Below are positions 47,575 to 55,544 of a DNA stretch of 64,000 nt, piece after piece. Source of the DNA: Sva-07 sp963747375 (GTDB lineage: Bacteria > Actinomycetota > Acidimicrobiia > Acidimicrobiales > Ilumatobacteraceae). Made by a program: the position numbers and the translations under genes. The stretch's first letter is position 1; every line of letters starts with the position of its first letter. A model generated the notes under the pieces. The model made no database searches. It saw only the letters and a list, made by a program, of their open reading frames with translations, and was not told where the DNA came from. The stretch is taken from contig CAVVFL010000011.1 in assembly GCA_963747375.1 (NCBI GenBank), forward strand, positions 430,959 to 494,958, read 5' to 3'.

Positions 47575-48720
47575 TCACGTTCGCATCGGGTTGTCGGTGG
47601 CTTCGATTTGGTCGAGGCAGTAGGTGGTGATGGCGGCCCTCGACGCTGCGAGCTGATCGAGCTCGGGGCTCGGTGGCGAGTCGAGGTGTTCGACGGGCAT
47701 GCTCGACAACCCGGTGAACACGGCCATCTGCAGAAGGTGCAGTCGTGTCAGTCGTGTCGGATCGAACGCGTATTCCTCGGCCGCCAATCCATCGATGTAG
47801 GCGGACACGATCCGAGCGTCGGTTGCAGCCAGATCGTCGGCGGTTCGGCGGCCGAGCTGGATGTCACCGACGAGGAGCTGACCGAGGTCGAACCCGATCG
47901 GCAGCGGTTTCCAGAAACCGAAGTCGATCAACACGAACGTCTCGGGTCGGTCGGAACCGAGGAGGTTGTTGGGGCAGGCGTCGCCGTGACCGACGAGGTG
48001 AGGGGCGTCTGCGAGTTCTTCGAACCACGCCGGTACGGCGTCGAGCGCGTCGCGCATCCGCTCGCGAAGGTCGCTTCCGAATGCTTGGGCGAGCAACGGG
48101 TGCAACCACAGTTCGTCGTCGTGGAGCATCGGGACGATCTGGTGTTCGAAGCGGAGGTGTAGATAGTCGCGGACGGTCCATCGGTGGTCATCGATCTGCG
48201 CCAGTGGCGCGACGCGCGAACTGCCGGCGAGTCGACCGAGCAGGTACGCCGCTCGTGTGAACCGTTCGGCGTCCCACGGCCAAACATGTCTCGGCACCTC
48301 CTCGAGCCAGATGGCACTGGAGAACTCATCGACGTCGATGACGGCAAGCGCCCGCGGCATCGACAGGCCGTCGGGGAGCCGGTCAGCCAGGTCAGATCGG
48401 TAGATGCACGCCTCGGTTCGCCACGGCACCGACGCGGCAGCGAATTCTCGAACTTCGGGTGGAACAGCCGCGAAGTGCGCCGACCGAGACCAGTTCTGCA
48501 CGTGCTTGACAAAGATCCGAAAGGGCACCTCCCCGGCCGACGTCGCGGCACGGCCACTGACCCACCACAGACCGGCCGTCGTGATCGCCGGCACGTCATA
48601 GTCGACCGGCTCGACGCAAACGTCGCGGACACTGACGGTCTCCTCGTGGAGATGCGCCGCCACGATCGCCTCAAACTCAGCATCGGTCACGTCTGCGGCA
48701 CCGAGGAGTTCACGGTTCAT
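47575..48720 (-). CDS. Aminoglycoside-phosphotransferase-fold kinase (APH family)
   Basis: 381 residues. The catalytic loop is PHLVGHGDACPNNLLGS (HGD-x4-N) and the metal site TFVLIDFGFWKPLPIGFDLG. The N-terminal lobe is less typical. Substrates of this fold range from aminoglycosides to choline and homoserine; nothing identifies this one. It is divergent from a MarR gene, with a 45-bp promoter region holding an ACTTTA/TAAAGT dyad, suggesting shared control. Inside the tRNA-bounded accessory segment. Confidence 0.82.
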   Translation of the reverse strand: MNRELLGAADVTDAEFEAIVAAHLHEETVSVRDVCVEPVDYDVPAITTAGLWWVSGRAATSAGEVPFRIFVKHVQNWSRSAHFAAVPPEVREFAAASVPWRTEACIYRSDLADRLPDGLSMPRALAVIDVDEFSSAIWLEEVPRHVWPWDAERFTRAAYLLGRLAGSSRVAPLAQIDDHRWTVRDYLHLRFEHQIVPMLHDDELWLHPLLAQAFGSDLRERMRDALDAVPAWFEELADAPHLVGHGDACPNNLLGSDRPETFVLIDFGFWKPLPIGFDLGQLLVGDIQLGRRTADDLAATDARIVSAYIDGLAAEEYAFDPTRLTRLHLLQMAVFTGLSSMPVEHLDSPPSPELDQLAASRAAITTYCLDQIEATDNPMRT

Positions 48721-48731
48721 GAAAGAAAACC

Positions 48732-48759
48732 TACTTTAGTACCTAGATGATTGTAAAGT
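48732..48759. promoter_or_regulatory. Divergent promoter/operator between APH and MarR genes
   Basis: ACTTTA (48733-48738) and TAAAGT (48754-48759) form an inverted repeat with a 15-bp spacer. TAAAGT sits 6 nt before ATG 48766 as a leaderless -10, and the mirrored arm can serve the minus-strand gene. TACTTTAGTA (48732-48741) is a small inner palindrome, a possible MarR site. Confidence 0.5.
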
Positions 48760-48765
48760 GGCTTT

Positions 48766-49220
48766 ATGGATGACGAGCATCATGTGATGATGGCGTTGGG
48801 GTCTCTGATGGAACAGGTTCGCCACGCCATCGTGACCGACGGCGAGGACGGGCTGCGGCCCTCACATTTCCGCTGATCGGCAGCGTCCCACCCGACAGCG
48901 GGATCAACGTCACCGAACTGGCCGAGCGTGTGGGCATGACCAAACAAGGAATCGGCCAGTTCGTCACCCAACTGACCCGAGACGGCTACCTCGTCTCCGA
49001 ATCGGACCCACTGGACCGACGCGTACCGCGTCGTCTCGCCGAACTCGCCTCGGCAATGACGGCAACCCATCGCCTTGCCCTCGTGCTGCAAGGACTGGAG
49101 GAGGAATGGGCACGACACGTGGGAAAGCAGCGCTATCGAGCGTTTCGTGTACTCCTCGACGAGATCGCAGACGTCAACACGCCCCAGTCCGCCCTCGACC
49201 CACAACCCGAGACGCCGTAG
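48766..49220 (+). CDS. MarR-family transcriptional regulator, one-base deletion
   Basis: About 151 residues after restoring one base near 48876, where CCGCTGATC creates a premature TGA and CCGCCTGATC would read FRLIGSVPPDSG. The winged helix is INVTELAERVGMTKQGIGQF with VTQLTRDGYLVSESDPLDRR, the classic MarR wing with D-x-R. The C-terminal helices (ATHRLALVLQGLEEEWARHV) form the dimer interface. It probably controls the divergent phosphotransferase gene and itself. Confidence 0.85.
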
Positions 49221-49316
49221 GGCCGCCCCGATGATGTGGTTTGGACGGTCGACGGCGAGCGACCAGCAGCGTCGGCCTGCCATCGGGCGAGAACAGGGCG
49301 CTCCTGGAGTGGTCGT

Positions 49317-50147
49317 GTGACGCAGGCTGGAGCGATCGAGACGGCTGCCGATGTCCTCGGGCTGCGAATCGTTCGACGCCTCGACGATTCAGTGTTCGGT
49401 GCAGCCCTCGTCGAAGGCCGCAATGGTGTGGTTCTCGTACTCAAGGCGAGCACAGACCTGGAGCTTGCGCCCGAATGGGCAACAGGCGCCACCATGGCGG
49501 CACGGCTGCGAGAATTCGACTATCCGGCGTCGCACTATGTGGAAATCGGTACCGCCGACGCCGTCATCTGGTCACTCCAAGAAGTCATGCCCGGAAGGGT
49601 GCCGCTCAGGTTCAGCGTCGGGCACGCCGAACAGCTCATCGAGCTCGCACGTCGCCATGAGATCGACTCAGGGATGCGCCGGCCATGGGACGCGCTGGCG
49701 CGCGACATCTCTCGACGAGCCCTTGTCGATCTCGGTCCGCTTCCCAATGCGTTCGATGGCACCCTCCGCTCGGTACTCGACCGCACCGAGGACGTTGTCC
49801 TCGAACAAACAACGATCGTGCACGGCGACTTCCATCAGCGAAACATCCACGTTGACGCCGACCGTGTGGTTGGTGTGTTCGATTGGGACATCGCGGGGCC
49901 CGGTGACTGGCGCTTCGATCTCGTCAACCTTGCCTTCGCGTGTCAGATGTATCCAACGACCAGCGAACCGAACGCCGTCGCGGCGGTGGTTGCGGCGGTC
50001 CATGAGCACTGCGACGCACCGACCGCCGCATTCCTCACCGCATGCCAGACACTGCGTGCACTCTCCATGCTGCACAACCAGCGCCCGGAGTGGCTTCACC
50101 GAGCGAGCACCCGGATACAAACGACGCTCACCGACTGGTGGACGTGA
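49317..50147 (+). CDS. Aminoglycoside-phosphotransferase-fold kinase (APH family)
   Basis: 276 residues. The catalytic loop is TTIVHGDFHQRNIHVDADRV and the metal site VGVFDWDIAGPGDWRFDLVN, both complete. The N-lobe lysine is probably in VVLVLKASTDL. GTG 49317 is chosen as the domain start; the frame is open upstream to 49236 but not coding-like. It follows the MarR gene by 97 bp on the same strand. The substrate is unknown. Confidence 0.82.
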   Translation: MTQAGAIETAADVLGLRIVRRLDDSVFGAALVEGRNGVVLVLKASTDLELAPEWATGATMAARLREFDYPASHYVEIGTADAVIWSLQEVMPGRVPLRFSVGHAEQLIELARRHEIDSGMRRPWDALARDISRRALVDLGPLPNAFDGTLRSVLDRTEDVVLEQTTIVHGDFHQRNIHVDADRVVGVFDWDIAGPGDWRFDLVNLAFACQMYPTTSEPNAVAAVVAAVHEHCDAPTAAFLTACQTLRALSMLHNQRPEWLHRASTRIQTTLTDWWT

Positions 50148-50183
50148 AAATGCGCAAACTGCTCGTGCACCGTCGAGCGGTCA

Positions 50184-50798
50184 TCAACGCCCGCCGACCA
50201 GCGGCGGGCGGAGCATCGCCCACACGTCGGGCCCTCCACCAGCGATTCGCCGATGATCGACCACCTCGAACCGCAGGGTCGAATAGAACTCGATGTTCTG
50301 CGTTGACGACGTCTCCAAGAATGCGGGTACACCGTCGGTATCGGCTGCTGACAACGTGGGCATCAGTGTTCTACTGGCGAGACCCAGACCACGCATGCGC
50401 GGCGCCGTCCCGACCGTTCCGAGGAAGAGATGCCGTTGCGTTGGCCGCCAGTCGGCGACCTGCCGCTCGGCCGCAACGGATGCCTCGTGCCGGGAACCCT
50501 CCAGCTCGGCAGCGAGGCGGTCGAGCGCCGGATCCGGCGTGAAGTCCTCGCTGGTCGCACTGTCAGTCCAGACCGCCACCGACTGGATGATGTCGTCCAC
50601 TGTGGTGACCCATACTTCGCCGGTCGCGAGGCCGACGTGCTCGACGGTCAAGCGCTGCAGGCTGGTGATGCGCGACTGGTGGTCGCGTGAATCGACGGTC
50701 CATCGGGTCCAGGGATAGTCAGCGAACGCTTCACCGAGCACGATCGCCGCCCGATCAAGATCCGACGGCCCCGCTCGTCGAGTCTGAATGCGCACCAC
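50184..50798 (-). CDS. GNAT family N-acetyltransferase
   Basis: 204 residues. Motif A is HLFLGTVGTAPRMRGLGLAS, with the R-G-L-G acetyl-CoA loop. The C-terminal block is FLETSSTQNIEFYSTLRFEV, typical of antibiotic-type acetyltransferases that act on a small molecule. The N-terminus (AIVLGEAFADYPWTRWTVD) is like GNATs of actinobacterial resistance islands. It is convergent with the preceding kinase. Confidence 0.85.
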   Translation of the reverse strand: MVRIQTRRAGPSDLDRAAIVLGEAFADYPWTRWTVDSRDHQSRITSLQRLTVEHVGLATGEVWVTTVDDIIQSVAVWTDSATSEDFTPDPALDRLAAELEGSRHEASVAAERQVADWRPTQRHLFLGTVGTAPRMRGLGLASRTLMPTLSAADTDGVPAFLETSSTQNIEFYSTLRFEVVDHRRIAGGGPDVWAMLRPPLVGGR

Positions 50799-50863
50799 AA
50801 CAGCTTGACAAAGTCGCTGACGACATCCCTAACACCACCGCCATCTCCCTGGTCGGTCGATCA

Positions 50864-51838
50864 TCATCGCGACCCGTGTGTGGCAGTGAAGCTGACGAGG
50901 TGCATCTTGCCGAGGACGAAGAGCAGTTCGGGCGTACCCCGGAGTTCACCACGATCGATCGCAGCGCGGAACTCGTCCGCCGTCGGTGCGGTGAGCGCGG
51001 GTTCGGGTGCTCGCTGTCCGATGAAGTCGCTGAGCATCAGGCCTGCGTAGAACAGCCGGTGGAGGTCACGCATGAGGGCGAGGCGGCGCCGAATGTCATC
51101 GTCGGGCGACCGGCCGAGCCATCCCTCGAGCACGAGGTTGTCGACGTCGGATACCTCGGAGAAGTTGTTGGCGATGTTGGCGAGGTCGGCGATCGGGTCG
51201 TTGCCGAAGGCGAGTTCCCAGTCAACGAGCCACAATTGTTCTCCGTCGAACAGGACGTTGCGCGGGTTGATGTCATTGTGGGCCGATGCGGCCGCGACTC
51301 CCGATGGGTACTCGGCGCGAATGCGCGCCAGGCCGGCGACATGCCTGTCGAGAACACCGGCCGTGAACAGACCTCGGTCGATCACGAGATTCAGCATCAC
51401 CTCGGCGAGCGCGCCGAAGTCCTCCATCAACACTGGGAATGGCGGCGTGGCCTGCAGTCGCCCGACCAACTGGCCGAGTGCGCGAACAAGGGCCGGCTGA
51501 CCGCCGGGGAACTCCGTCGCCGGACGCTCGACCACGAAGTCCATGAGCACGACGCCCTCTACTTCATCGGCGTAGTGCACAGCGGGCGAGATACCCGCGT
51601 CTGCTGCGGCGACCTGACACGGATAGCTGCGCGCCGGGTTTTGAAGTCCTCGACGGTCGGGGTCCAGTCGCAAGACATACGCGTGCCTGCCAGCGTCAAT
51701 CTTGAGCGCGGATGCACCCGACGCACCCCCGGCCAGCGGACGGATCGCGGTGACCGATGCCGGGTCTGCGACCGCGCTCATCGCCGTGAGTGCAGCGGCT
51801 CGGCGATCCTCGGCGATCACGGCGAACACGTCCCGCAT
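50864..51838 (-). CDS. Choline/aminoglycoside kinase-like phosphotransferase (APH family)
   Basis: 324 residues. Catalytic loop AASAHNDINPRNVLFDGEQL (H-N-D in place of H-G-D) and metal site WLVDWELAFGNDPIADLANI are characteristic of choline/ethanolamine-kinase-like members (HNDxxxxNxL...DWE/DYE). The nucleotide lobe contains HAYVLRLDPDRRGL. ATG 51838 is preferred; an earlier in-frame start at 51910 exists. It is the last gene before the second tRNA fragment. Confidence 0.82.
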   Translation of the reverse strand: MRDVFAVIAEDRRAAALTAMSAVADPASVTAIRPLAGGASGASALKIDAGRHAYVLRLDPDRRGLQNPARSYPCQVAAADAGISPAVHYADEVEGVVLMDFVVERPATEFPGGQPALVRALGQLVGRLQATPPFPVLMEDFGALAEVMLNLVIDRGLFTAGVLDRHVAGLARIRAEYPSGVAAASAHNDINPRNVLFDGEQLWLVDWELAFGNDPIADLANIANNFSEVSDVDNLVLEGWLGRSPDDDIRRRLALMRDLHRLFYAGLMLSDFIGQRAPEPALTAPTADEFRAAIDRGELRGTPELLFVLGKMHLVSFTATHGSR

Positions 51839-51920
51839 CAAGACGACTCTACGTGCGCGGAATCTCGGGTCGGCGGACGGTGGATTCATCATTCGGTACT
51901 CGACGGACACCCCAAGGGCT

Positions 51921-51966
51921 ACTCATGATCCGTGGGTCGTGGGTTCGAGCCCCACCCGCCCCACCA
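51921..51966 (+). other. 3' half of a CAT-anticodon tRNA (Met or Ile2), putative attachment site
   Basis: From position 31 to CCA: anticodon loop CTCATGA, 3' stem TCCGT, T arm GTGGG TTCGAGC CCCAC, acceptor strand CCGCCCC, then ACCA. The matching 5' half (acceptor GGGGCGG, D arm) is absent, and the upstream GGGCT cannot form the anticodon stem with TCCGT. It breaks at the same tRNA position as the fragment at 46645 but comes from another tRNA. By polarity the element side is below 51921. Confidence 0.8.
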
Positions 51967-52265
51967 TTTTGCACCGGTCGGTCTCGTGCAGGGCCGGCGA
52001 TTCCGCTCGAGCGCCTCATCTCCGATCACCGGCTGGATCGAGGACGGTGTCAGAGCCGGGGCGTTCGATCATGACGCCGCCGGTCGACTCGAAGGCGAGC
52101 CCCGACACCGCACCGTTCGGCTCGTCTGGAACTCCACCATCACGGTCAGTCCGAGGACCAGTTGGTATCAATCTCTGCTGGCTTCGAGACTGGTGACAGG
52201 GGATTTCACGTGGTGGATCCCCACAGGCTCCGGCCTTTTCACAACTGGCTTCGTTCATCGGTGTA
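51967..52265. other. Gene-free stretch beside the tRNA fragment
   Basis: About 300 bp between the tRNA 3' half and the truncated kinase. Open frames cross it on both strands, but none has a recognisable motif, start signal or neighbour-consistent codon pattern. Confidence 0.4.
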
Positions 52266-52484
52266 CTACTTCAGTGGTGGGTCGAACAGAGCGAGATCGT
52301 CGGCGACTCGGGCCGTGAGCATCTCGACGGCGACGCGGGCGTCCTTGCCGTAGATGTCGAACCCGAGCGTGACCAGCCATTCCTCGGAATAAAGGCGTAC
52401 GGCGCCGTCTGCCTCGAGTCGCTTGGCGAGGGTGGTCTTCCCCGCGTCAGCGTTCCCGTACAGCAGGACGAATCGGCCGCTCAC
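52266..52484 (-). pseudogene. C-terminally truncated P-loop (AAA_33-like) kinase
   Basis: 72 residues. It begins SGRFVLLYGNADAGKTTLAK with an intact Walker A (GNADAGKT), continues RLYSEEWLVTLGFDIYGKDA and stops at FDPPLK. Related zeta-toxin-like/ATP-binding proteins are 150-180 residues, so the C-terminal half (lid and arginine finger) is missing. The GTG at 52484 overlaps the hydrolase stop (GTGA). Truncation on the side facing the tRNA-bounded segment suggests loss during a past rearrangement. Probably non-functional. Confidence 0.6.
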
Positions 52485-53401
52485 CGTTGCTCGGCGGCCT
52501 GCTCCCAGAAGCGTCGGGCCAGTGATGCGACCCGCTCGGGAGCGACCTGGGGTGCGGCATGACCCACGCCCAGCAGATGCTCGATCGTTGCGTCGGCGAT
52601 GAGTTGTCGCGCAACGTCGGCCATGCGCTTGAAGCATGGTTGCGAGTGCTCGGTCGTGGCGATCAGGACGGCGCATCCGAGGTCGGTGAGGAACTCGAAC
52701 GGCGGTGTCGGATGTGTTCCGTCCATGGCGTCGTAGATCGGGCGCAGCATGGCTCCCTCGATCGCTGGGCTGCACCGCAACGTGAGTCGGCCATCTTGGA
52801 GTGATTCGAACCCGTCGGTGACGTAGGCGTCGAGAAGGTCGGGGTGCCAGCCGGCGTAGATTCCCCGTCCTTCGAGGCGGTCGACTGCCTCCTGACGGCT
52901 CGGAAAGTCCACTCGGCGGTGGTGGATGCGTTCGCGGTACGCCGGGTCGGGGCCGGGGGCAGACGCAACTCCGCGGGTGGGTTCCTTCGGGTCCATCGCG
53001 ACGGGTTCGATGACGAAGAGCCGAGCGAACGCGTGGGGTCTGCGGGCGGCGGCGAACAGCAGGTCGGTACCGCCGGCGCTGTGGCCGATGCCGTACGCGC
53101 CGTCGAGACCGAGTGCATCGACCAACGCAACGGCATCGTCAGCGAAGTCGCCGAATTCGTACGCGTCGTCGGGTTTCGCGCTCGCGCCGTGACCCCGTCG
53201 ATCGAACGCGACCACGTCGAAGTCGGCGACGAGGTCGCGCGCGACGGCGTTCCAGACCGAGGCGCAGAATCCGGTCCCGTGGACCAGCAGCGCAGTTGGT
53301 CGACCGGGGTTGTCGGTCGCCCATCGCGTGCACGCGAGCGGGCCGGCGGACACCGGCACCGTGAATGTCGTGCGCTGGATCCGTTTCACGTCAGAGGCCA
53401 T
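52481..53401 (-). CDS. Alpha/beta hydrolase
   Basis: 306 residues. The oxyanion-hole motif is ALLVHGTGFCASVWNAVARD, the nucleophile elbow GAYGIGHSAGGTDLLFAAAR (GHSAG), and the late His is probably in IEHLLGVGHAAPQVAPERVA. DVVAFDRRGHGASAKPDDAY is the usual strand-4 block. The substrate is unknown. It follows the acyl-CoA dehydrogenase by 3 bp, with AGGAGAG before ATG 53401 inside the upstream gene, so they share an operon. Confidence 0.9.
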   Translation of the reverse strand: MASDVKRIQRTTFTVPVSAGPLACTRWATDNPGRPTALLVHGTGFCASVWNAVARDLVADFDVVAFDRRGHGASAKPDDAYEFGDFADDAVALVDALGLDGAYGIGHSAGGTDLLFAAARRPHAFARLFVIEPVAMDPKEPTRGVASAPGPDPAYRERIHHRRVDFPSRQEAVDRLEGRGIYAGWHPDLLDAYVTDGFESLQDGRLTLRCSPAIEGAMLRPIYDAMDGTHPTPPFEFLTDLGCAVLIATTEHSQPCFKRMADVARQLIADATIEHLLGVGHAAPQVAPERVASLARRFWEQAAEQR

Positions 53402-53404
53402 CGA

Positions 53405-55026
53405 TCACTCTCCTGTGCCTGACAATCGTGGCGGAACCATCGGCCGTTCGCCAATCAGGCGGCGGGCGATGACCTTGAGCGCAAGGAGTTCGTCGGCGCC
53501 CTCGAAGATCGACAGGACGCGGGCATCGACGAAGTAGCGGCTGACCGGGTACTCCTCCGCGTAGCCCATGCCTCCGTGGAGCTGCATCGCCTCTCGGGTG
53601 ACCCATTCCGCGCTGCGGCAGGCGTACGCCTTGACCATCGCCGCTTCGATCGCGCCTTCGCCGGTGTCTCCCGCGAGCAGCTTCGCGACTCGATAGGTGA
53701 ACTGGCGCGTCGCCTGGATGACTGCGGCGATGCGTGCGAGCTTGACCCTGGTGAGCTCGAAGGCCGCGAGCGGCGTCCCGAACACGATTCGCTCCGCCGC
53801 GTAGCCGCGCCCTGCCTCGTAGGCGGCCTGCATGACGCCGACAGCCCGGGCGGCGGTTTGGAGTCGGCCGTTGTCGAACCCGGCCATCTGCATGTAGAAG
53901 CCGCGACCGAGACCGGCGTCGCCGCCGACGAGATGGTCCGCCGGGACGCGCCACCGGTCGAGGCTGACCTCGAAGGAGTGCATGCCGCGGTAGCCGATGG
54001 TGTCGATCGCTCGTCCTTCGATACTTCCGCCCTCGGGTTGGACGAAGCGGAAGTGGTGGCCGGCGGCGCGAGGTTTGGGCACGAGGAACATCGAGATGCC
54101 GCGGTGTGCCTTCGATCGATCGGGGTCGGTGCGGGCCATCAGCAGGAGCACGTCTGCCCGACCGGCGAAGGTGCACCACGTCTTGACCCCGTCGATCACG
54201 AATCCGCCGTCGGCGGTTCGGGTCGCTCGGGTGCTGATGGCGCCGCTGTCGGATCCGTAGTCGGGTTCGGTTCCGGCGAACGCGGCCATCAGCTCGCCGG
54301 ATGCCAGTCGAGGGAGCCAAGTCCGCTTCTGTGTTTCGGTGGCGCCGTCGAGCATGGCTCGGGCGAGGATCTCCGGGTCGCGTGATCAGCGACCCGGCGA
54401 TGCCCAGCGAGGCGCGTGACAGCTCCTCGGTGGCGACGACCATCGCGAGGAGGTCGCCCTCGCCACCCGTCGCATAGCCGCCATAGGCCTCCGGAATCGA
54501 GAGCCCGAACGTGCCCAGGTCGGCGAGCCCGGCGATGACGTCGTCGGGGATGTCCTCGTTGTGGCGATGCACGTGCTCAGCGATCGGACGGATCTTCTCC
54601 TCGGCGAAACGACGGAACGTGTCCTGCACCATCTCGTAGTCGGCGTCGAGGTGCCTCGGGCCCTCGTCGTCCGCGACCGACGACAGGAACTCGGGGTTGC
54701 GATGGGCCCGAACGAAGGGCAACAGCGGCTCGAGCGCGCCCGAACGCGAGGCCCCACTCGATCTCGCAACCCAGCAGCCGGGTCGCGAGATCGTGCACGG
54801 CCTCCGCGACGAAAGCGTCGGCAAGTTGTCGCTCGACGTGGCCTCGCGACCCGTATTCGTCAGCTGCGGCCGCCGTTTCGATCGCAGCCGCTGCATGGCC
54901 GAGGTCGAACGCGATCTGCTGCGAGTCGTCGACGGTTCCGCGCCCCAGGTGGCGACCCGCCGTGTCGATCAGGACTCGGGCCTGATCGATCACGGCGCCG
55001 GCGTCGGTGTTCACGATGGCACTCAT
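53405..55026 (-). CDS. Acyl-CoA dehydrogenase, (2S)-methylsuccinyl-CoA dehydrogenase-like, frameshifted
   Basis: About 540 residues. An N-terminal extra helical domain (~1-95, QQIAFDLGHAAAAIETAAAA) precedes the dehydrogenase core. Core blocks are GTFGLSIPEAYGGYATGGEG, DTIGYRGMHSFEVSLDRWRV, FDNGRLQTAARAVGVMQAAY and MQLHGGMGYAEEYPVSRYFV. The length, N-terminal extension and these blocks resemble methylsuccinyl-CoA dehydrogenase (Mcd) of the ethylmalonyl-CoA pathway, but the assignment is from recall, not alignment. The frame changes near 54745 and 54385. The ATG overlaps the DinB-like stop. Confidence 0.8.
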
Positions 55027-55484
55027 CGATCCTCGACCATCAGGGCGTCGGCGGTCAGCTCGGCATGGCCGAGATGTTGGAAGCATTCCTCGAGGACGTG
55101 CAGCACGATGGCTGCATCGGAGGTGTCGCCCCCGTAGAGCGGTGCCCGTGCGGCGCGGTTGACCCCGGCGCCGCTGTCGAGCCGTTCGAGGAGGTTGGCA
55201 GCGCGGACGGTGGTCGACTCAACGATGGCGTGCAGGTCGGGGAGTGTTGCCGTCGTCGAGAACTCGTGTTCGCGATCGTGGATGGTCGGCTCACCCAGCG
55301 CCACGTGACCGAGCCAGTACTCGGTCACCCCGCAGCAGTGCACGATGAGTGCCGCGATCGAGTTCGTGGAGGAGCCGTGCGGGCGGGCGTTGAGCAACGG
55401 TTCGGGGACACGATCAGCAACGGCGAGCAGCTGCGCGAACGCGTGGTCGAGGAAGTGTCGGACCGTGTGCGACGCGAGTTCCAT
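55023..55484 (-). CDS. DinB-like (mycothiol-transferase-fold) protein
   Basis: 153 residues, four-helix type. It reads TVRHFLDHAFAQLLAVADRV, SIAALIVHCCGVTEYWLGHV and VLHVLEECFQHLGHAELTAD, giving the three spaced histidines of DinB/DUF664 metal-binding proteins. In actinobacteria these include mycothiol-dependent transferases and detoxification enzymes. It is first in the minus-strand operon with the dehydrogenase and hydrolase, overlapping the dehydrogenase start by 4 bp, and divergent from the LuxR regulator. Confidence 0.82.
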   Translation of the reverse strand: MELASHTVRHFLDHAFAQLLAVADRVPEPLLNARPHGSSTNSIAALIVHCCGVTEYWLGHVALGEPTIHDREHEFSTTATLPDLHAIVESTTVRAANLLERLDSGAGVNRAARAPLYGGDTSDAAIVLHVLEECFQHLGHAELTADALMVEDR

Positions 55485-55544
55485 CAGGACCCCGCTCGGC
55501 GATCACACCTGTCGTGGGAGCCAACCGGGTGCGCCATCGGTTGC

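Noticed and set aside
51890..51966. Intact tRNA-Met/Ile at the second fragment
   Set aside because: No GGGGCGG acceptor strand or D arm upstream, and the anticodon stem is broken beyond one base pair.
54561..55544. Upstream extension of the LuxR regulator to 54561
   Set aside because: This stretch is antisense to the dehydrogenase and DinB-like genes and has shadow-type composition. The first domain-like sequence begins after 55545.
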